A stretch of 64,000 bases of DNA, taken from assembly GCA_026413225.1 (NCBI GenBank), contig CM048552.1:45895001-45959000 (forward strand). The letters run 5' to 3'. Positions 63,001 to 64,000 of the stretch are shown piece by piece. The position numbers and the translations under genes are program-made. Every line of letters begins with the position of its first letter. Within the stretch, counting starts at the first letter, position 1. This stretch comes from Otis tarda (Eukaryota > Chordata > Aves > Otidiformes > Otididae). The notes under the pieces are model-generated. The model was not told the origin of the DNA. It searched no databases and saw only the letters and a list, made by a program, of their open reading frames with translations.

Positions 63001-64000
63001 TTTTTCTTATGAAAAGTTGATGTACAAAAAAAAAAAGATTTTTTATCAGGGAGGAGACATTGTCTGCAGAAGGCGAGGTAGGCTAAAGAGCATATGTATA
63101 TTAGGCAGAGAACCATTTAGAAAGTCTTTATCTTCCCAGCTTGGTCATACATGAAAGACAGAATGAACCAAAGAACGAATGAACTATTCCATCTTGGATA
63201 CTTTCTTTCCTTCAAGCAGAGCATTTCAACTTACCTTTAGAGAGCATTTCAAGTTACAACAGAGTATTAATGCACTCCTTAAATGAAAAGGACTGGCTGA
63301 AAAGTGATAGTTTTACAAAGTAACACATGCAAGATCTTTATATTATATTAAGCATGTGGTTTAATTCCAATGTGGAAAGAAGACAGGTTTTTTTTTTTTT
63401 TTTCAGAAAACAACCTAATGAAATGAAAGAGATCTTGTACAATAGAGAACAAGCCTTACTTTAAATTGCCTGATTTGAACCTAGAACTTGAACCTTGAAC
63501 ACTCCATGCTGCAGGTAACACTTTCTATTGTCGATTAGTAGGCTCATACTGTTTCCTGTATCAGGAAGAATTCTGTGTGGGGAAGAATGGTCTTAAATCT
63601 GTCTCCTAAACCCCTGGCTGTTAAGATATTTAGCCAATAAAAGTGTTATTAAAATGTAAATATTTATTTTTTTCTTGTTATTATGAACAAATTAATGTTT
63701 TTTAGTGGAAAAAAAAATATATTGTAGAAAAATTCTCCATTCCCACTATGAATAAGATTATCAAGCTTTTAATTATAAAGAGTAAATGTGCCTTATTGTG
63801 TTGACTGACAGAAACATGAATCATATCCTGAGGGAAACAATGGATTCTGTGTCTGTTCTAATGATTTGAGAGGAAGTTTTTAGGACAATTCTATCCCTCA
63901 CAATTTATGTGTTCCAATAGACTGTTCCCATTATCCACCATTTCAAAATATTGCAGAAGCTTTACAGTGGTAGCCTTTTAAAGTCTCAAATTTTCCCTGT
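60006..64000. other. AT-rich unique DNA to the window end, no gene seen
   Basis: No recognisable coding segment or clear repeat. The longest open frame (61673-62008, 111 codons) looks random. A possible worn CR1 tail near 62694-62735 is too weak to call. Confidence 0.55.

Overview
This window looks like a gene-poor, AT-rich stretch of a bird nuclear genome. The evidence is the repeat content. There are many CR1 (chicken repeat 1) LINE copies ending in the ATTCTATG-type tail, and several long terminal repeats (LTRs) of the avian ERVL type, with TGTCCTGGTTTCAGC-like or TGTATTGGTTTTRCATGG-like starts. I found no convincing host protein-coding exon, tRNA, rRNA or CRISPR array. Almost every open frame is a chance frame in AT-rich DNA, a shadow of a repeat, or a product of a stop-free microsatellite. 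Introns of a large gene cannot be excluded.

Layout. 1-3.65 kb is unique DNA. 3.65-5.18 kb is a 5'-truncated CR1 carrying most of a dead reverse transcriptase. 7.45-8.15 kb is a solo LTR on the minus strand with a clean 5-bp target duplication. 8.15-19.7 kb is unique. 19.7-21.4 kb holds two minus-strand CR1s of different subfamilies, followed by small CR1 tails at 22.0 and 23.1 kb. A CR1 whose tail has grown into an AGAAT microsatellite lies at 24.4-24.7 kb. A 1141-bp solo LTR (+) lies at 25.4-26.6 kb, and a second 1141-bp copy (-) at 36.3-37.5 kb. The second copy sits inside an older LTR of another family. Between them are a near-perfect 41-bp-arm hairpin (28.85 kb) and an unexplained GC-richer block (30.25-30.67 kb). 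39.3-40.85 kb is a repeat cluster: an LTR with 23-bp tandem repeats and two CR1s. 42.09-42.82 kb is a 738-bp purine minisatellite, and 45.07-45.30 kb a TTTTC microsatellite. A very old CR1 lies at 49.56-49.89 kb. Two partial LTRs on opposite strands lie at 56.7-56.95 and 59.3-60.0 kb, the second with an expanded CTC tract. The remainder to 64 kb is AT-rich unique DNA.

No operon or pathway can be described. The structure is a record of retroelement insertion, LTR-LTR recombination to solo LTRs, nesting, and microsatellite growth from element tails. The best candidates for something unusual are the block-structured G3A2 minisatellite, the long hairpin, the inverted 1141-bp LTR pair and the possible small inversion between the split LTR pieces.
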